64,000 nucleotides of DNA from an uncultured Lachnospiraceae bacterium (GTDB taxonomy: Bacteria > Bacillota > Clostridia > Lachnospirales > Lachnospiraceae), in the NCBI GenBank assembly GCA_910577645.1, contig CAJTOL010000002.1, positions 240,896-304,895 of the forward strand, read 5' to 3'. Positions 33,784 to 42,576 of the stretch are shown here, piece after piece (positions within the stretch are counted from its first letter, which is position 1; every line of letters starts with the position of its first letter). The translations under genes were made by a program, and so were the position numbers. A model generated the notes under the pieces. That model did not search any database. It was not told the origin of the DNA and saw nothing but the letters and a program-made list of their open reading frames with translations.

Positions 33784-35406
33784 CTATTCTCCGCCATTAA
33801 CCGGGACTGTCTCGGGCACTGGCTCAGTGCTCTGAGGCTCTCCGGCCCCTGGATCCGGCTCCTGAGCGCCTCTTGTTTCAGCCGGGGGCTCCTGGCTCTC
33901 TGGCTCTGGCTCTGTTTCTCTTTCTGTTTCCCTTTCCGTTTCTCTCTGTACAGTCTCCCTTTGGGGATTTTGGTTCGTCCTTTCTCTCTGATTTCCTTCT
34001 TCCGGCTCTGTCTCGCCTGCCTGCGTTCCTCCCTCTGTTTCCGGAACCGGCTCCTGACCTTCTTCCCCGGGATCTTCCGGCATTGCCGCAACAGGCAGCC
34101 CCATCTGAGCCATAGCGCTGGTAGCCTGGGTAGCCTGAGGAGTGCCTGGGAAGCTGGTAATAATCTTACTGAAGTATTCCCTGGCCTTATCGGTATCGCC
34201 CTTGTTCTGATACAGCCGTCCCAGCAGATAGGTAGCAGAAGGATTGTTGGGATTAATCTCCAGACTCTTCTGGTAATATGCGATGGCTTCCTCCTCCTGC
34301 CCGGAATTCCAGGCAGAGGTTCCCAAATCCTCCAGGGTTTGATAGCCTCTGCTCTGCATATCCGCCGTCACTGTTTCTGCAATCTCCAGCACGCTTTCGT
34401 CTGTAATCAAAGAGGTGTCCAGATTCACATACAGCTTGGCTACGGATACAATGTCGTCATTTTGGTATGCCTGAAGGATCCCGATTATTGTCTGATACTG
34501 AGCTACAACAAGATTGGTATCCCCCTCAATGGTGGTAAGCTTTGCCTCCATCTCCCCGGCCCTGGCCTGAAGCTCATCATAGGAACCCTGAAGAATATCC
34601 ATTTCCTGATTTTTCTGATTCAGCTTCTGGCTGTAAGCAATAATTTCTTCGTTATGATCATTGCTCAAGGCCCGCATATTGGGAGGCATAATGAGGAAGT
34701 AGGTTACCATTCCCCCCAGCACCAGGCCTGCCAGAATATTTAAAATACTCTGCCAGCCGGTATTTTCCTTGTAAGTAGGAGGCATAATCACATCGTCATC
34801 CTGCATCTGGTGATGGGAAAAGGCGTTTTTCAGCTTCCTTTTTTCCACCTCCGCCTTACCGGTATTTTTCTTTACAATGGACATATACCATTGAGCTTTG
34901 GGATTGTTTTTGTCAATCTGTAAAACCCGGTAAAGAGAACGCCCGGCTTTGGGAAAATCTTCATGATACATGTAAAGCACTGCCAAAAGCAGGTGGGCCT
35001 TAATAAAATTGGGATTATCCTCCACCACTCTGGTAAGTTGGAGAATCGCCAGATCATCGCTGTCATGCTGGGCATACCAGAGAGCCTGATTATACTTTTT
35101 TACATTCTGATCCACAATCTCCAGGCGGCCCGGCTTTCTCTGGATCTCGTCCAGATAATGATCGGCCGGGTTGTCCTCCGGGTGCAGGTTGGTGCTGATA
35201 ACCCACTGAACCAGAGCGTCTGACACCTCTCCCATTTCATAATAAATAAGCCCCAAAAGGTTTCTGGCATCCATCTGGTACTTATCAAAATGAAGGCTTT
35301 TTTTCAGGGATTCCACAGCTCCGGAAAGATCCCTGATATTGGCTTTTTCCAGTCCCAGATTGTAAAAGCTGTTGGCAATCTGGCGGTTTCGATTCATATA
35401 ATCCAT
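33784..35406 (-). CDS. TPR-repeat membrane protein with coiled coil and Glu/Thr-rich tail
   Basis: A 540-residue protein. The N-terminal 190 residues hold cytoplasmic tetratricopeptide repeats (SFYNLGLEKANIRDLSGAVE, ARNLLGLIYYEMGEVSDALV). A single membrane helix (LNILAGLVLGGMVTYFLI) lies near residues 222-240 and a coiled coil near 250-300. Two or three more TPRs (AIAYYQKSLEINPNNPSATY) are outside. The last 90 residues are Pro/Glu/Thr-rich with repeated RETE units. The helix orientation is inferred. Such proteins often scaffold envelope complexes; its site beside the spoIIA operon may be chance. The 49-residue gene just upstream is probably co-transcribed. Confidence 0.82.
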   Translation of the reverse strand: MDYMNRNRQIANSFYNLGLEKANIRDLSGAVESLKKSLHFDKYQMDARNLLGLIYYEMGEVSDALVQWVISTNLHPEDNPADHYLDEIQRKPGRLEIVDQNVKKYNQALWYAQHDSDDLAILQLTRVVEDNPNFIKAHLLLAVLYMYHEDFPKAGRSLYRVLQIDKNNPKAQWYMSIVKKNTGKAEVEKRKLKNAFSHHQMQDDDVIMPPTYKENTGWQSILNILAGLVLGGMVTYFLIMPPNMRALSNDHNEEIIAYSQKLNQKNQEMDILQGSYDELQARAGEMEAKLTTIEGDTNLVVAQYQTIIGILQAYQNDDIVSVAKLYVNLDTSLITDESVLEIAETVTADMQSRGYQTLEDLGTSAWNSGQEEEAIAYYQKSLEINPNNPSATYLLGRLYQNKGDTDKAREYFSKIITSFPGTPQATQATSAMAQMGLPVAAMPEDPGEEGQEPVPETEGGTQAGETEPEEGNQRERTNQNPQRETVQRETERETERETEPEPESQEPPAETRGAQEPDPGAGEPQSTEPVPETVPVNGGE

Positions 35407-35411
35407 GCCGT

Positions 35412-35561
35412 TTATTCCCTGACTTCCTTAATCATTTCCATCATAATATCGGTCATATCGGTTAAATCGCTTTTGACAATGGCGTCTGCAATTTCCTCCA
35501 CGTCCAGGCTGGGCTTAAAACGGCTGATTTCCTCCTCAAAATTGATTCCTGATTCTCCCAT
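35412..35561 (-). CDS. Small acidic protein, 49 residues
   Basis: Starts MGESGINFEEEISRFKPSLD and ends MIKEVRE; rich in Glu, Asp and Met, with DLTDMTDIMMEMIKEV as a likely amphipathic helix. AAAGGAG lies eight bases before the ATG. It ends five bases before the TPR gene start, so the two are probably one operon. No family recognised. It is too short for routine gene calls but has a good start signal and protein-like codon use. Confidence 0.68.
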   Translation of the reverse strand: MGESGINFEEEISRFKPSLDVEEIADAIVKSDLTDMTDIMMEMIKEVRE

Positions 35562-35712
35562 AATATTTCTCCTTTGGTATTGCCAAAATGGGTAGTCCTA
35601 TTACGAATAGCATTATATAAAAGATCCGCTTCCTGTGCAACTATATTTTTTCGGGGGCTTTCGGCGAAATCCGTCAATTCCTTCCTGGCCCTTTCCAAAT
35701 CCCGTTCTCCTG

Positions 35713-36396
35713 TCAGGATCCTGAGGTTGGAATATAAGGAGTCAGAGCCCCTGCCACGTTGCTGATTGGCATGGTCTGAAGCCAGATATGGCCCGGCCCG
35801 GTAATAATCGTGTTAAACAGGCCTTCTCCGCCAAACAGCACGTTTTTCATACCTGAAATCATCTGGACATCCATCTGGCAGCCGGCTGTCATGGCGGCCA
35901 GGTGCCCGCTGTCGATTACCATCTGCTGGCCAGGGCCAAGCTCATATTCCACCACATGGCCGTCAAATTCGGCAAAGGCTATGCCTCTTCCAGACAGCTT
36001 CTGAAGAATAAAGCCCTCCCCGCCAAACAGGCCGGAAGCAATCTTTTTGTGGAAATGAACGGACAGGTTCACTCCGGATTCCGCAGCCAAAAATCCGCTT
36101 TTCTGCAAAATCATCTCCTGACCCGGGCCAATCTCAAATGCTTTTACGGAACCCGGAAAGCTGGAAGCAAAGCTGATTAGTCCCGGGCCTCCCTGGGCCG
36201 TGTAAATATTCTGAAACAATCCCTCCCCGGAAAACATACGGCCAAATACCTTTCCGATTCCTCCGTTACTGCTGGTCTCCATCTTCATATTGGGGGACAT
36301 CCAGGCCATTGACCCCCGCTCTGTAATCATACTCTCCCCTGCCTCCAACTGGCAGATTACCACCGGCAGGGTTTCTCCTTCTATTGTATAGCGCAT
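35713..36396 (-). CDS. AIM24 family protein (TIGR00266-like)
   Basis: A 227-residue all-beta protein with repeated Gly-rich strands: GESMITERGSMAWMSPNMKM, then GEGLFQNIYTAQGGPGLISF and GPGQQMVIDSGHLAAM. The family is related to mitochondrial AIM24 and is cytoplasmic in bacteria, with unknown function. Its repeats of the type GEGxFxxxxxGPGxxxL are visible four times, which suggests a pseudo-symmetric barrel. It is divergently placed from the hydrolase gene at 36559, with about 160 bases between. Confidence 0.9.
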   Translation of the reverse strand: MRYTIEGETLPVVICQLEAGESMITERGSMAWMSPNMKMETSSNGGIGKVFGRMFSGEGLFQNIYTAQGGPGLISFASSFPGSVKAFEIGPGQEMILQKSGFLAAESGVNLSVHFHKKIASGLFGGEGFILQKLSGRGIAFAEFDGHVVEYELGPGQQMVIDSGHLAAMTAGCQMDVQMISGMKNVLFGGEGLFNTIITGPGHIWLQTMPISNVAGALTPYIPTSGS

Positions 36397-36558
36397 CCTG
36401 ATACCTCCTGTTAGCTGATAATTTTATTATAGGGATAAAACATCTGAAAGGCAAGAATTTTCTCACCTTAATATCCGGGGCTTCCTCCGGCTTATGAAAT
36501 ATGGTACAATATAAAATAATATAATTCCTACAAAATTCGAATCAGGAGGTATCGCAAT

Positions 36559-37515
36559 ATGAATCAGTATTCAAATATTTGCCGGAAATCTTTCTCCCTC
36601 ACCTCATTTCAGGACGGCCTGGTTTTGGACGTGCTTACCATCATGCCGGATTCCCCAAAAGCCCTTCTTCAGCTTGCCCATGGTATGTGCGAACACAAAG
36701 AGCGCTATATTCCCTTTATGGAGTATCTGGCCCGCCTGGGGTTTGGCTGCATCATCAGCGATCACCGGGGACATGGAAAAAGCGTAAAGGATCCGGAGGA
36801 TTTAGGGTATTTTTATGAAAACGGCGGGCCTTCCCTGGTGAAGGATCTCCATCAGGTCACCCGTTTTATCCGGGGAGAGTATCCGGATCTTCCCTTCTTC
36901 CTCTTTGGCCACAGTATGGGATCCCTGGCTGTCCGGGTATACTTAAAGCATTATGAAAAGGAGCTCAGCGGCCTCATTGTCTGCGGCTCTCCCAGCAACA
37001 ATCCCTTAGCGGGCCCGGGTATGGCTTTGGTACGTCTTCTGGCAGGCATCAGAGGGGAGCGCTGCCGGAGCCGCCTGATTAACTGGCTCTTTTCTTTCTC
37101 CCTTGAAAAGCCTTTCCAGGCAGAGGGAAGGAGCCATTCCTGGATTTCCAGCGACAAAGCTGTGGTAAAAGCCTACACCGCCAGTCCTTACTGTAACTTT
37201 ACCTTTACCCTGAACGGCTATCTGGCTCTTTTATGGCTTTTGAAAAACACTTATGATAAAAAGGGCTGGAAGGTAAAAAATCCCCGCCTTCCCATCCTGT
37301 TTCTCTCCGGCGGGAATGATCCCTGTATGATCTCAAAGGAAAAATTTGAAGAAGCCGTCACCCTTTTAAAGGATGCCGGCTACCAGAACGTAAGCTCCCG
37401 GATTTACCCCGGTCTGCGCCACGAGATTTTAAATGAGTCAAAGCGCCAGACCGTATATGAAGACGCCGCCGAATTTTTACTGTCTGCCTTATCCTCAGAA
37501 AACGGGGCGCCTTAA
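36559..37515 (+). CDS. Alpha/beta hydrolase, monoacylglycerol lipase-like (Hydrolase_4)
   Basis: A 318-residue cytoplasmic serine hydrolase and one of the few plus-strand core genes here. It contains LLQLAHGMCEHKERYIPFME, IISDHRGHGKSVKDPEDLGY and the nucleophile elbow FLFGHSMGSLAVRVYL; the acid is in FLSGGNDPCM and the His in GLRHEILNE. This is the lysophospholipase/monoglyceride lipase pattern. AGGAGG lies eight bases before the ATG. The gene ends four bases into the dam-like gene on the other strand, so the two converge. Likely substrates are short or medium acyl esters. Confidence 0.9.
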   Translation: MNQYSNICRKSFSLTSFQDGLVLDVLTIMPDSPKALLQLAHGMCEHKERYIPFMEYLARLGFGCIISDHRGHGKSVKDPEDLGYFYENGGPSLVKDLHQVTRFIRGEYPDLPFFLFGHSMGSLAVRVYLKHYEKELSGLIVCGSPSNNPLAGPGMALVRLLAGIRGERCRSRLINWLFSFSLEKPFQAEGRSHSWISSDKAVVKAYTASPYCNFTFTLNGYLALLWLLKNTYDKKGWKVKNPRLPILFLSGGNDPCMISKEKFEEAVTLLKDAGYQNVSSRIYPGLRHEILNESKRQTVYEDAAEFLLSALSSENGAP

Positions 37516-38345
37516 AAATTGCATATGATAACTTCCTCCCCCACACGGTTGGAAGCATCGGAATTGATCATCCTTTTTACGCTTACAACATCAATTTTAT
37601 AACCCCTTTGGCCATACAACTGGCGGATCAGTTCTGTATTGTGATTGGTAAGCATGCAATAACAGCCTCTCTGGGTAAGCTCATGATACAGACCTGCCAG
37701 CCGCCGGTGGCTTTCTATGTCAAAGCCTTCTTTTGTGTAGGATTCAAAGGACTCCGGATTTAAAGGGGCATAGGGGCTGTCAATAAATACAAAATCCCCC
37801 GGCCCTGCCTCCCTTAAAGCTTTTTCAAAATCTCCATTGGTTATGACAATATTTTTTAAATACTCTGACACCGCCAGTATGGTCTCCGGTGAACAGGAGC
37901 TTCGCCTGCTGTTATTATAAGGCACATTAAATTCTCCCCTGGCATTTACCCGGTAAAGCCCGTTATAGCAGTGCTTATTTAAGAATACCAAAAGGGCCGC
38001 CAGTTCCTCATCATATTCCCCGTCAGCCAGCTTGCGGTTGTATTCTCCCCTCATAGCATAATAATATGCTTTTCCATCCTCCCACATTCCGGCATCCAGC
38101 CTGTTGATACAGTCCAGAAAAGCCCTGGGCCTTCTTTTGATTTGGCGATAGGCGTTAATCAGGGAACGGTTGATGTCATTAATCCGGGCATCCTTTGGGA
38201 GGAGCTCAAAAACTACGGCTCCTCCTCCCACAAATGGCTCAAAATAACGATTATAATGCGCTGGTATTCTCTCTTTTATCTGCGGTAATAGCTGTCTCTT
38301 TCCTCCGGCCCATTTCACAAAAGGCGCGGCCTGTGAATTGTTCAT
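37512..38345 (-). CDS. DNA adenine methylase, Dam/DpnIIA type, with DSPY motif
   Basis: A 277-residue N6-adenine methyltransferase. The SAM-binding part is PFVKWAGGKRQLLPQIKERI and YFEPFVGGGAVVFEL; the catalytic motif reads FVFIDSPYAPL, so the usual DPPY is DSPY, and the C-terminal VGEEVIICNF is conserved. No restriction enzyme is adjacent, so it may be a solitary, regulatory or protective methylase. The probable target is GATC, inferred from family. I chose the ATG at 38343-38345, nine bases after AGGGAA; a GTG at 38351 overlaps the valS stop. Confidence 0.88.
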   Translation of the reverse strand: MNNSQAAPFVKWAGGKRQLLPQIKERIPAHYNRYFEPFVGGGAVVFELLPKDARINDINRSLINAYRQIKRRPRAFLDCINRLDAGMWEDGKAYYYAMRGEYNRKLADGEYDEELAALLVFLNKHCYNGLYRVNARGEFNVPYNNSRRSSCSPETILAVSEYLKNIVITNGDFEKALREAGPGDFVFIDSPYAPLNPESFESYTKEGFDIESHRRLAGLYHELTQRGCYCMLTNHNTELIRQLYGQRGYKIDVVSVKRMINSDASNRVGEEVIICNF

Positions 38346-38347
38346 AA

Positions 38348-41002
38348 TCACTTATTCCCTAATTGCTCCAGTCTTTCCTTCACCTGCTCCATCATCTGGG
38401 TATACTTTGCCAGCTTGGCCTTTTCCTCTTCGATCTTGGCGGCCGGAGCCTTGCTTACAAACTTTTCGTTGCTCAGCATTCCGGTTACGCGCGCCAGCTC
38501 TCCTGCCAGGCGCTTTTCTTCTTTCCTAAGGCGCTCCAGCTCTTTTTCAATGTCAACCAATTCCGCAAAAGGAATGTAGATGTTGGCGTGAGGGATTACT
38601 ACCGAAACTGCATCCTCCCCAATGCCGGCCTTGTCCTTCTGGATGGCAACCTCACTGGCATAGCCTAAGGTGGCAAAGAACACCTTGCTGCGGCCGAAAA
38701 TTTCTGCTGTCTTTTCCTCTTCTGTCACCACAAATACCTTGGCCTTTTTACTGGGCGGGACATTCATGGAAGTGCGGACATTCCGGATAGCACGAACAGC
38801 CTCTTTTATAGTCTCTACTGCGGTTTCCTCTGCCTCAAAGCTCCATTCTTCTTTGTACGCCGGCCACTGAGAAATCATGATAGACTCCTCTTCTTCCTGA
38901 AGGTTGCAGAAAATTTCCTCTGTGATAAAAGGCATGTAGGGGTGGAGAAGCTTTAAGGACTGCAGCAGTACGGTCTTTAAGGTCCAGATGGCAGCAGCCT
39001 TGGTGGTATCCTCATCATTCCACAGACGGGGCTTTACCATCTCAATGTACCAGTCGCAGAATTCCTCCCAGATAAAGTCATAAACTTTCTGAAGAGCAAT
39101 TCCCAGCTCGTATTTATCCATGTTGTCGGTTACGTCCCGGGTCAGGGTGTTTACCTTGGAAAGAATCCACTTGTCCGCCATGGTCAACTCCTCTAAGGAT
39201 GCTCTGGCATCAGGAGCCTTTTCAATATTCATCATAATAAAGCGGGAAGCATTCCACACCTTGTTGGCAAAATTACGGCTTGCCTCCACTCTCTCCCAGT
39301 AGAACCGCATGTCATTTCCGGGGGCATTTCCGGTCATCAGGGTCATACGCAGGGCATCTGCGCCGTACTTGTCGATTACCTCCAGGGGATCGATGCCGTT
39401 TCCTAAGGACTTGCTCATTTTGCGGCCCTGAGAGTCTCTAACCAGACCATGAATCAATACGGTGTGGAAAGGCTCCTTTCCGGTCTGCTCAAGGCCGGAA
39501 AATACCATACGGATTACCCAGAAGAAAATAATGTCATATCCGGTTACCAGCACATCTGTCGGGTAAAAGTAATCCATTTCCTGGGTATTTTCAGGCCATC
39601 CCAGAGTGGAGAAGGGCCACAGTGCAGAGGAAAACCAGGTATCTAAGGTGTCTTCATCCTGTTTAAACCGGCTGCCGCCGCATTTTTTACAGGTGTGAGG
39701 CGCCTCTTTTACAACCATCATCTCGCCGCAGTCCTGACAGTAGTAGGCAGGAATCCTGTGTCCCCACCAGAGCTGTCTGGAAATACACCAATCCCGGATT
39801 CCTTCCAGCCAGTGGAGGTAGGTCTTCCCAAAGCTTTCGGGAACGAATTTTAACCGGCCGCTCTTTAAGGCCTCAATGGCAGGCTTGGCCATCTCGTCCA
39901 TCTTTACAAACCACTGGGGCTTTATCATAGGCTCTACAGTGGTTTTGCAGCGGTCATGAGTTCCTACATTGTGAGAATGGGGAACCACCTTTACCAAAAG
40001 CCCCTGGGCCTTTAAATCCTCCACCATGGCTTTTCTGGCCTCATAGCGATCCATACCGAAATATTTGCCGGGAGCGCTGATGGTGGCGTCGTCGTTCATA
40101 ATGCAGATCTCCGGCAGACTGTGGCGCTTTCCTACCTCAAAGTCATTGGGATCGTGAGCCGGGGTAATCTTTACGCATCCGGTGCCGAATTCTTTATCAA
40201 CATAGGTATCGGCAACTACGGGAATTTCCCGGTCAGTTAACGGAAGCTTTAACATCTTGCCGATTAAGTCCTGATACCTGCCGTCTTCCGGGTTTACCGC
40301 AACGGCGGTATCTCCCAGAAGGGTTTCCGGCCTGGTGGTGGCAATTTCCACGAAGCGGCCTTCCTCCCCCGCAATAGGATAATTAATGTGCCAGAAAAAT
40401 CCGTCCTGTTCCTGATGCTCTACCTCTGCGTCAGAAATAGAGGTCTGACATACGGGACACCAGTTGATAATCCGGGATCCTTTATAGATATAGCCTTTTT
40501 CATATAATCGGGTAAATACCTCTAAAACTGCCTCAGAGCATCCTTCATCCATGGTAAAACGCTCTCTGTCCCAGTCAGCGGAGGATCCCAGCTTGTAAAG
40601 CTGCTTTACGATGCGGCTGCCGTATTCCTCCTTCCACTCCCAGGCCTTTTCTAAAAATCCTTCCCGGCCCAGGTCCTGCTTGTCAATGCCCTGGCTCTTT
40701 AACTTGTCAATGACCTTAACCTCTGTTGCAATGGCGGCGTGGTCGGTTCCGGGCTGCCACAATGCCTCGTAACCCTGCATCCTCTTATAACGGATTAAAA
40801 TATCCTGCATGGTGTTGTCTAAGCCATGGCCCATGTGAAGCTGGCCGGTAATATTAGGCGGCGGCATTACAATGGTAAAGGGCTTTTTTCCCTCCCTCTT
40901 TCCTCTGGCAGCATCGGCGTGGAAGTATTTATTATCCAGCCATTTCTGATACAGGCGTTCCTCAATGTCCGCCGGATTATAGGTCTTTTCCAGTTCTTTC
41001 AT
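38348..41002 (-). CDS. valS: Valyl-tRNA synthetase
   Basis: An 884-residue class I synthetase charging tRNA-Val. The HIGH-type motif is HMGHG (residues 56-60) after PPPNITGQL, and the KMSKS loop is RKMSKSLGNGIDP. The editing domain has GTGCVKITPAHDPNDFEVG. The C-terminal anticodon domain and a short coiled coil (ELERLRKEEKRLAGELARVT) complete the protein. It follows the GNAT gene by 125 bases; the T-box at 41662-41960 should control both. Confidence 0.98.
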   Translation of the reverse strand: MKELEKTYNPADIEERLYQKWLDNKYFHADAARGKREGKKPFTIVMPPPNITGQLHMGHGLDNTMQDILIRYKRMQGYEALWQPGTDHAAIATEVKVIDKLKSQGIDKQDLGREGFLEKAWEWKEEYGSRIVKQLYKLGSSADWDRERFTMDEGCSEAVLEVFTRLYEKGYIYKGSRIINWCPVCQTSISDAEVEHQEQDGFFWHINYPIAGEEGRFVEIATTRPETLLGDTAVAVNPEDGRYQDLIGKMLKLPLTDREIPVVADTYVDKEFGTGCVKITPAHDPNDFEVGKRHSLPEICIMNDDATISAPGKYFGMDRYEARKAMVEDLKAQGLLVKVVPHSHNVGTHDRCKTTVEPMIKPQWFVKMDEMAKPAIEALKSGRLKFVPESFGKTYLHWLEGIRDWCISRQLWWGHRIPAYYCQDCGEMMVVKEAPHTCKKCGGSRFKQDEDTLDTWFSSALWPFSTLGWPENTQEMDYFYPTDVLVTGYDIIFFWVIRMVFSGLEQTGKEPFHTVLIHGLVRDSQGRKMSKSLGNGIDPLEVIDKYGADALRMTLMTGNAPGNDMRFYWERVEASRNFANKVWNASRFIMMNIEKAPDARASLEELTMADKWILSKVNTLTRDVTDNMDKYELGIALQKVYDFIWEEFCDWYIEMVKPRLWNDEDTTKAAAIWTLKTVLLQSLKLLHPYMPFITEEIFCNLQEEEESIMISQWPAYKEEWSFEAEETAVETIKEAVRAIRNVRTSMNVPPSKKAKVFVVTEEEKTAEIFGRSKVFFATLGYASEVAIQKDKAGIGEDAVSVVIPHANIYIPFAELVDIEKELERLRKEEKRLAGELARVTGMLSNEKFVSKAPAAKIEEEKAKLAKYTQMMEQVKERLEQLGNK

Positions 41003-41127
41003 GTTTGCTCTCTCCTTCTATGGTTTTCTGTTTCTGTTTCAATCCTTGGCGTATTCACATATTTCAAAAATTTCAAGATACCTCCGCATGGTTCCATCCA
41101 CATCAAATACAACGTGTTTATACCGGT

Positions 41128-41634
41128 TCATCGTCTCCTCCTGACTACCATCTGATAATTATCCCACTGCTCTCCCTGGTAGGAAAAATTTCCTTTGATA
41201 AACTCCTCCTCCTCAAAGCCTTCCGCCTCATAGCAGCGTTTTGCTCCCGGATTATTGGCAAAGACCCGAAGCCGGACCGTGTCCACCTTTAAAATGGTAA
41301 AAGCATAGTTTAAAGCTAAGGAAATCATCTCTCTCCCTAAGCCTTTTCCCCGGATAGAAGGATCCAGGACAATAAATCCGAAAAACAAACTGCTCTCCTC
41401 GTAATCCGCCGTCCGCATCAGCAGATGACCTGCCACACGGCCAGTCTCGTCAAGGACTGCCATAGGCCATCCATTTTCGGCAGACTCCCATTTTCGGCAG
41501 TAATCCTCTATCTGCTGCATGGTCAGGGGATAGGAAAACTGACCTGCGCTCCATTTCATAAACTGCTCTTCATTGTCAAACCATTGGACCAGGTATTTCC
41601 CGTCCTGCGGCTTAAAGGGACGTAACCGAAGCAT
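41128..41634 (-). CDS. GNAT acetyltransferase (RimJ/RimL-like), in the T-box unit
   Basis: A 168-residue acetyltransferase: MLRLRPFKPQDGKYLVQWFD at the start, then the acetyl-CoA site FIVLDPSIRGKGLGREMISL and VFANNPGAKRCYEAEGFEEE. Such proteins acetylate ribosomal or other protein N-termini, amino acids or drugs; the target is unknown. I chose the ATG at 41632-41634 because GGAGGAGG lies just before it; longer readings run into the T-box terminator. Being the first gene behind the T-box links it to amino-acid (Val) supply. Confidence 0.9.
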   Translation of the reverse strand: MLRLRPFKPQDGKYLVQWFDNEEQFMKWSAGQFSYPLTMQQIEDYCRKWESAENGWPMAVLDETGRVAGHLLMRTADYEESSLFFGFIVLDPSIRGKGLGREMISLALNYAFTILKVDTVRLRVFANNPGAKRCYEAEGFEEEEFIKGNFSYQGEQWDNYQMVVRRRR

Positions 41635-41661
41635 AATCCTCCTCCTTTTCCTAATAAATAC

Positions 41662-41960
41662 AAAAAAGCCCTTTACACACCAAGTATGCAAAGGGCGAAA
41701 TCCGCGGTACCACCTTTATTCTGCCGTGTCTGGGATTTTACATTTCTCCCATAGAAAATCCGGCAATCTCATTGACCCAATAACGCCGGGCACGCGTGAA
41801 CTCCTACCAGAAGGTTACGGCTGCAAGCCTGACCTCCTTATCAAAGTCCCGGTTCAGAAGCTACCTTCCATCACGCTTTCCTCAAACTGCCTTTCAGCCG
41901 GTGGGCAGTTCTCTCTGCTGAGAGCTTTTGATGTACTCCTCTTCCTCATTACCTTTCCTT
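41662..41960 (-). promoter_or_regulatory. T-box riboswitch leader for GNAT-valS
   Basis: On the minus strand the conserved T-box AAGGTGGTACCGCGG is at 41702-41716, preceded by stem I elements (GATGAGGAAG with AGTA, then CTGAAAGG). It is followed by a terminator: GCCCTTT / AAAGGGC arms (41668-41674 and 41690-41696), then TTTTTT. Uncharged tRNA-Val would favour the antiterminator. A GTA triplet (minus strand, 41862-41864) is a possible valine specifier, but I could not prove the stem I fold by hand. Confidence 0.93.
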
Positions 41961-41978
41961 ATGATGGAATATTTATAT

Positions 41979-42007
41979 ATCATATTCAAATTTGTCAAAT
42001 TTGTCAA
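41979..42007 (-). promoter_or_regulatory. Promoter of the T-box leader
   Basis: On the minus strand TTGACA (42002-42007), a 17-base spacer and TATGAT (41979-41984) lie just upstream of stem I. A second TTGACA-like box follows nine bases later. Confidence 0.8.
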
Positions 42008-42025
42008 CCTAATTCTTCTACAATA

Positions 42026-42054
42026 TTGAATTTCAAATTCACAGTGTGTATAAT
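42026..42054 (+). promoter_or_regulatory. Promoter of the DUF3990 pair
   Basis: TTGAAT (42026-42031), 17 bases, and TATAAT (42049-42054) preceded by TGTG (extended -10). Transcription would start near 42061, giving a 54-base leader before the TTG start. The promoter is divergent from and adjacent to the T-box promoter. Confidence 0.75.
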
Positions 42055-42114
42055 AGCAGAAAGATATCCGGTGTGTGGATCACCTGACCTCAGTATTGAT
42101 TGGAGGAATTTGAA

Positions 42115-42576
42115 TTGTCAAATATCAAATTATTTCATGGGAGTAACGTAATTGTAGAAAAGCCGCAAATCTTAGAAAACGGCTATTATAAAGATTTTGG
42201 ATATGGATTTTATTGCACACACATTGAAAAGCAGGCCAAACGCTGGGCCCTGTCAAAGAGAAAAAATCATATCGTCAACCAATATAACTATACGGAAAAT
42301 TTCAATCTTCAAATAAAAATTTTTACAGAGATGACAGAAGAATGGCTTACATTTATTGTAAACTGCCGAAGAGGAATCCAACATAGTTATGATATTGTAG
42401 AAGGCGCAATGGCTGATGACACGATCTGGGATTATATCGAGGACTACATGAATCACAAAATATCAAAACCTGCTTTTTGGGAGTTAATAAAATTTAAATA
42501 TCCCACCCATCAAATAGTTTTTTGTACCGAAAAAGCACTAACTACATTAGAATTCGAAGGGAGCTATTCTTTATGA
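42115..42576 (+). CDS. DUF3990 protein, predicted ADP-ribosyltransferase-like toxin, second copy, TTG start
   Basis: A 153-residue protein with the same motif order as the DUF3990 gene at 28079: IKLFHGSNVIVEKPQI, KDFGYGFYCTHIEKQA and DIVEGAMADDTIW. I place the start at the TTG 42115-42117, seven bases after GGAGGA; the earlier TTG at 42100 overlaps that site. The stop overlaps the next gene's ATG (ATGA), so a partner is co-translated. AT-rich unlike its neighbours valS and arsC-like, it looks recently acquired, carrying its own promoter and flanked by a palindromic repeat. Enzyme activity is inferred from fold resemblance only. Confidence 0.75.
   Translation: MSNIKLFHGSNVIVEKPQILENGYYKDFGYGFYCTHIEKQAKRWALSKRKNHIVNQYNYTENFNLQIKIFTEMTEEWLTFIVNCRRGIQHSYDIVEGAMADDTIWDYIEDYMNHKISKPAFWELIKFKYPTHQIVFCTEKALTTLEFEGSYSL

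Noticed and set aside
35462..35698. TTG-initiated 78-codon reading overlapping the 49-residue gene
   Set aside because: It has a GGAG at good spacing and a plausible first half, but the second half is antisense-like composition in another frame of a better-supported gene. It could be a decayed small gene.
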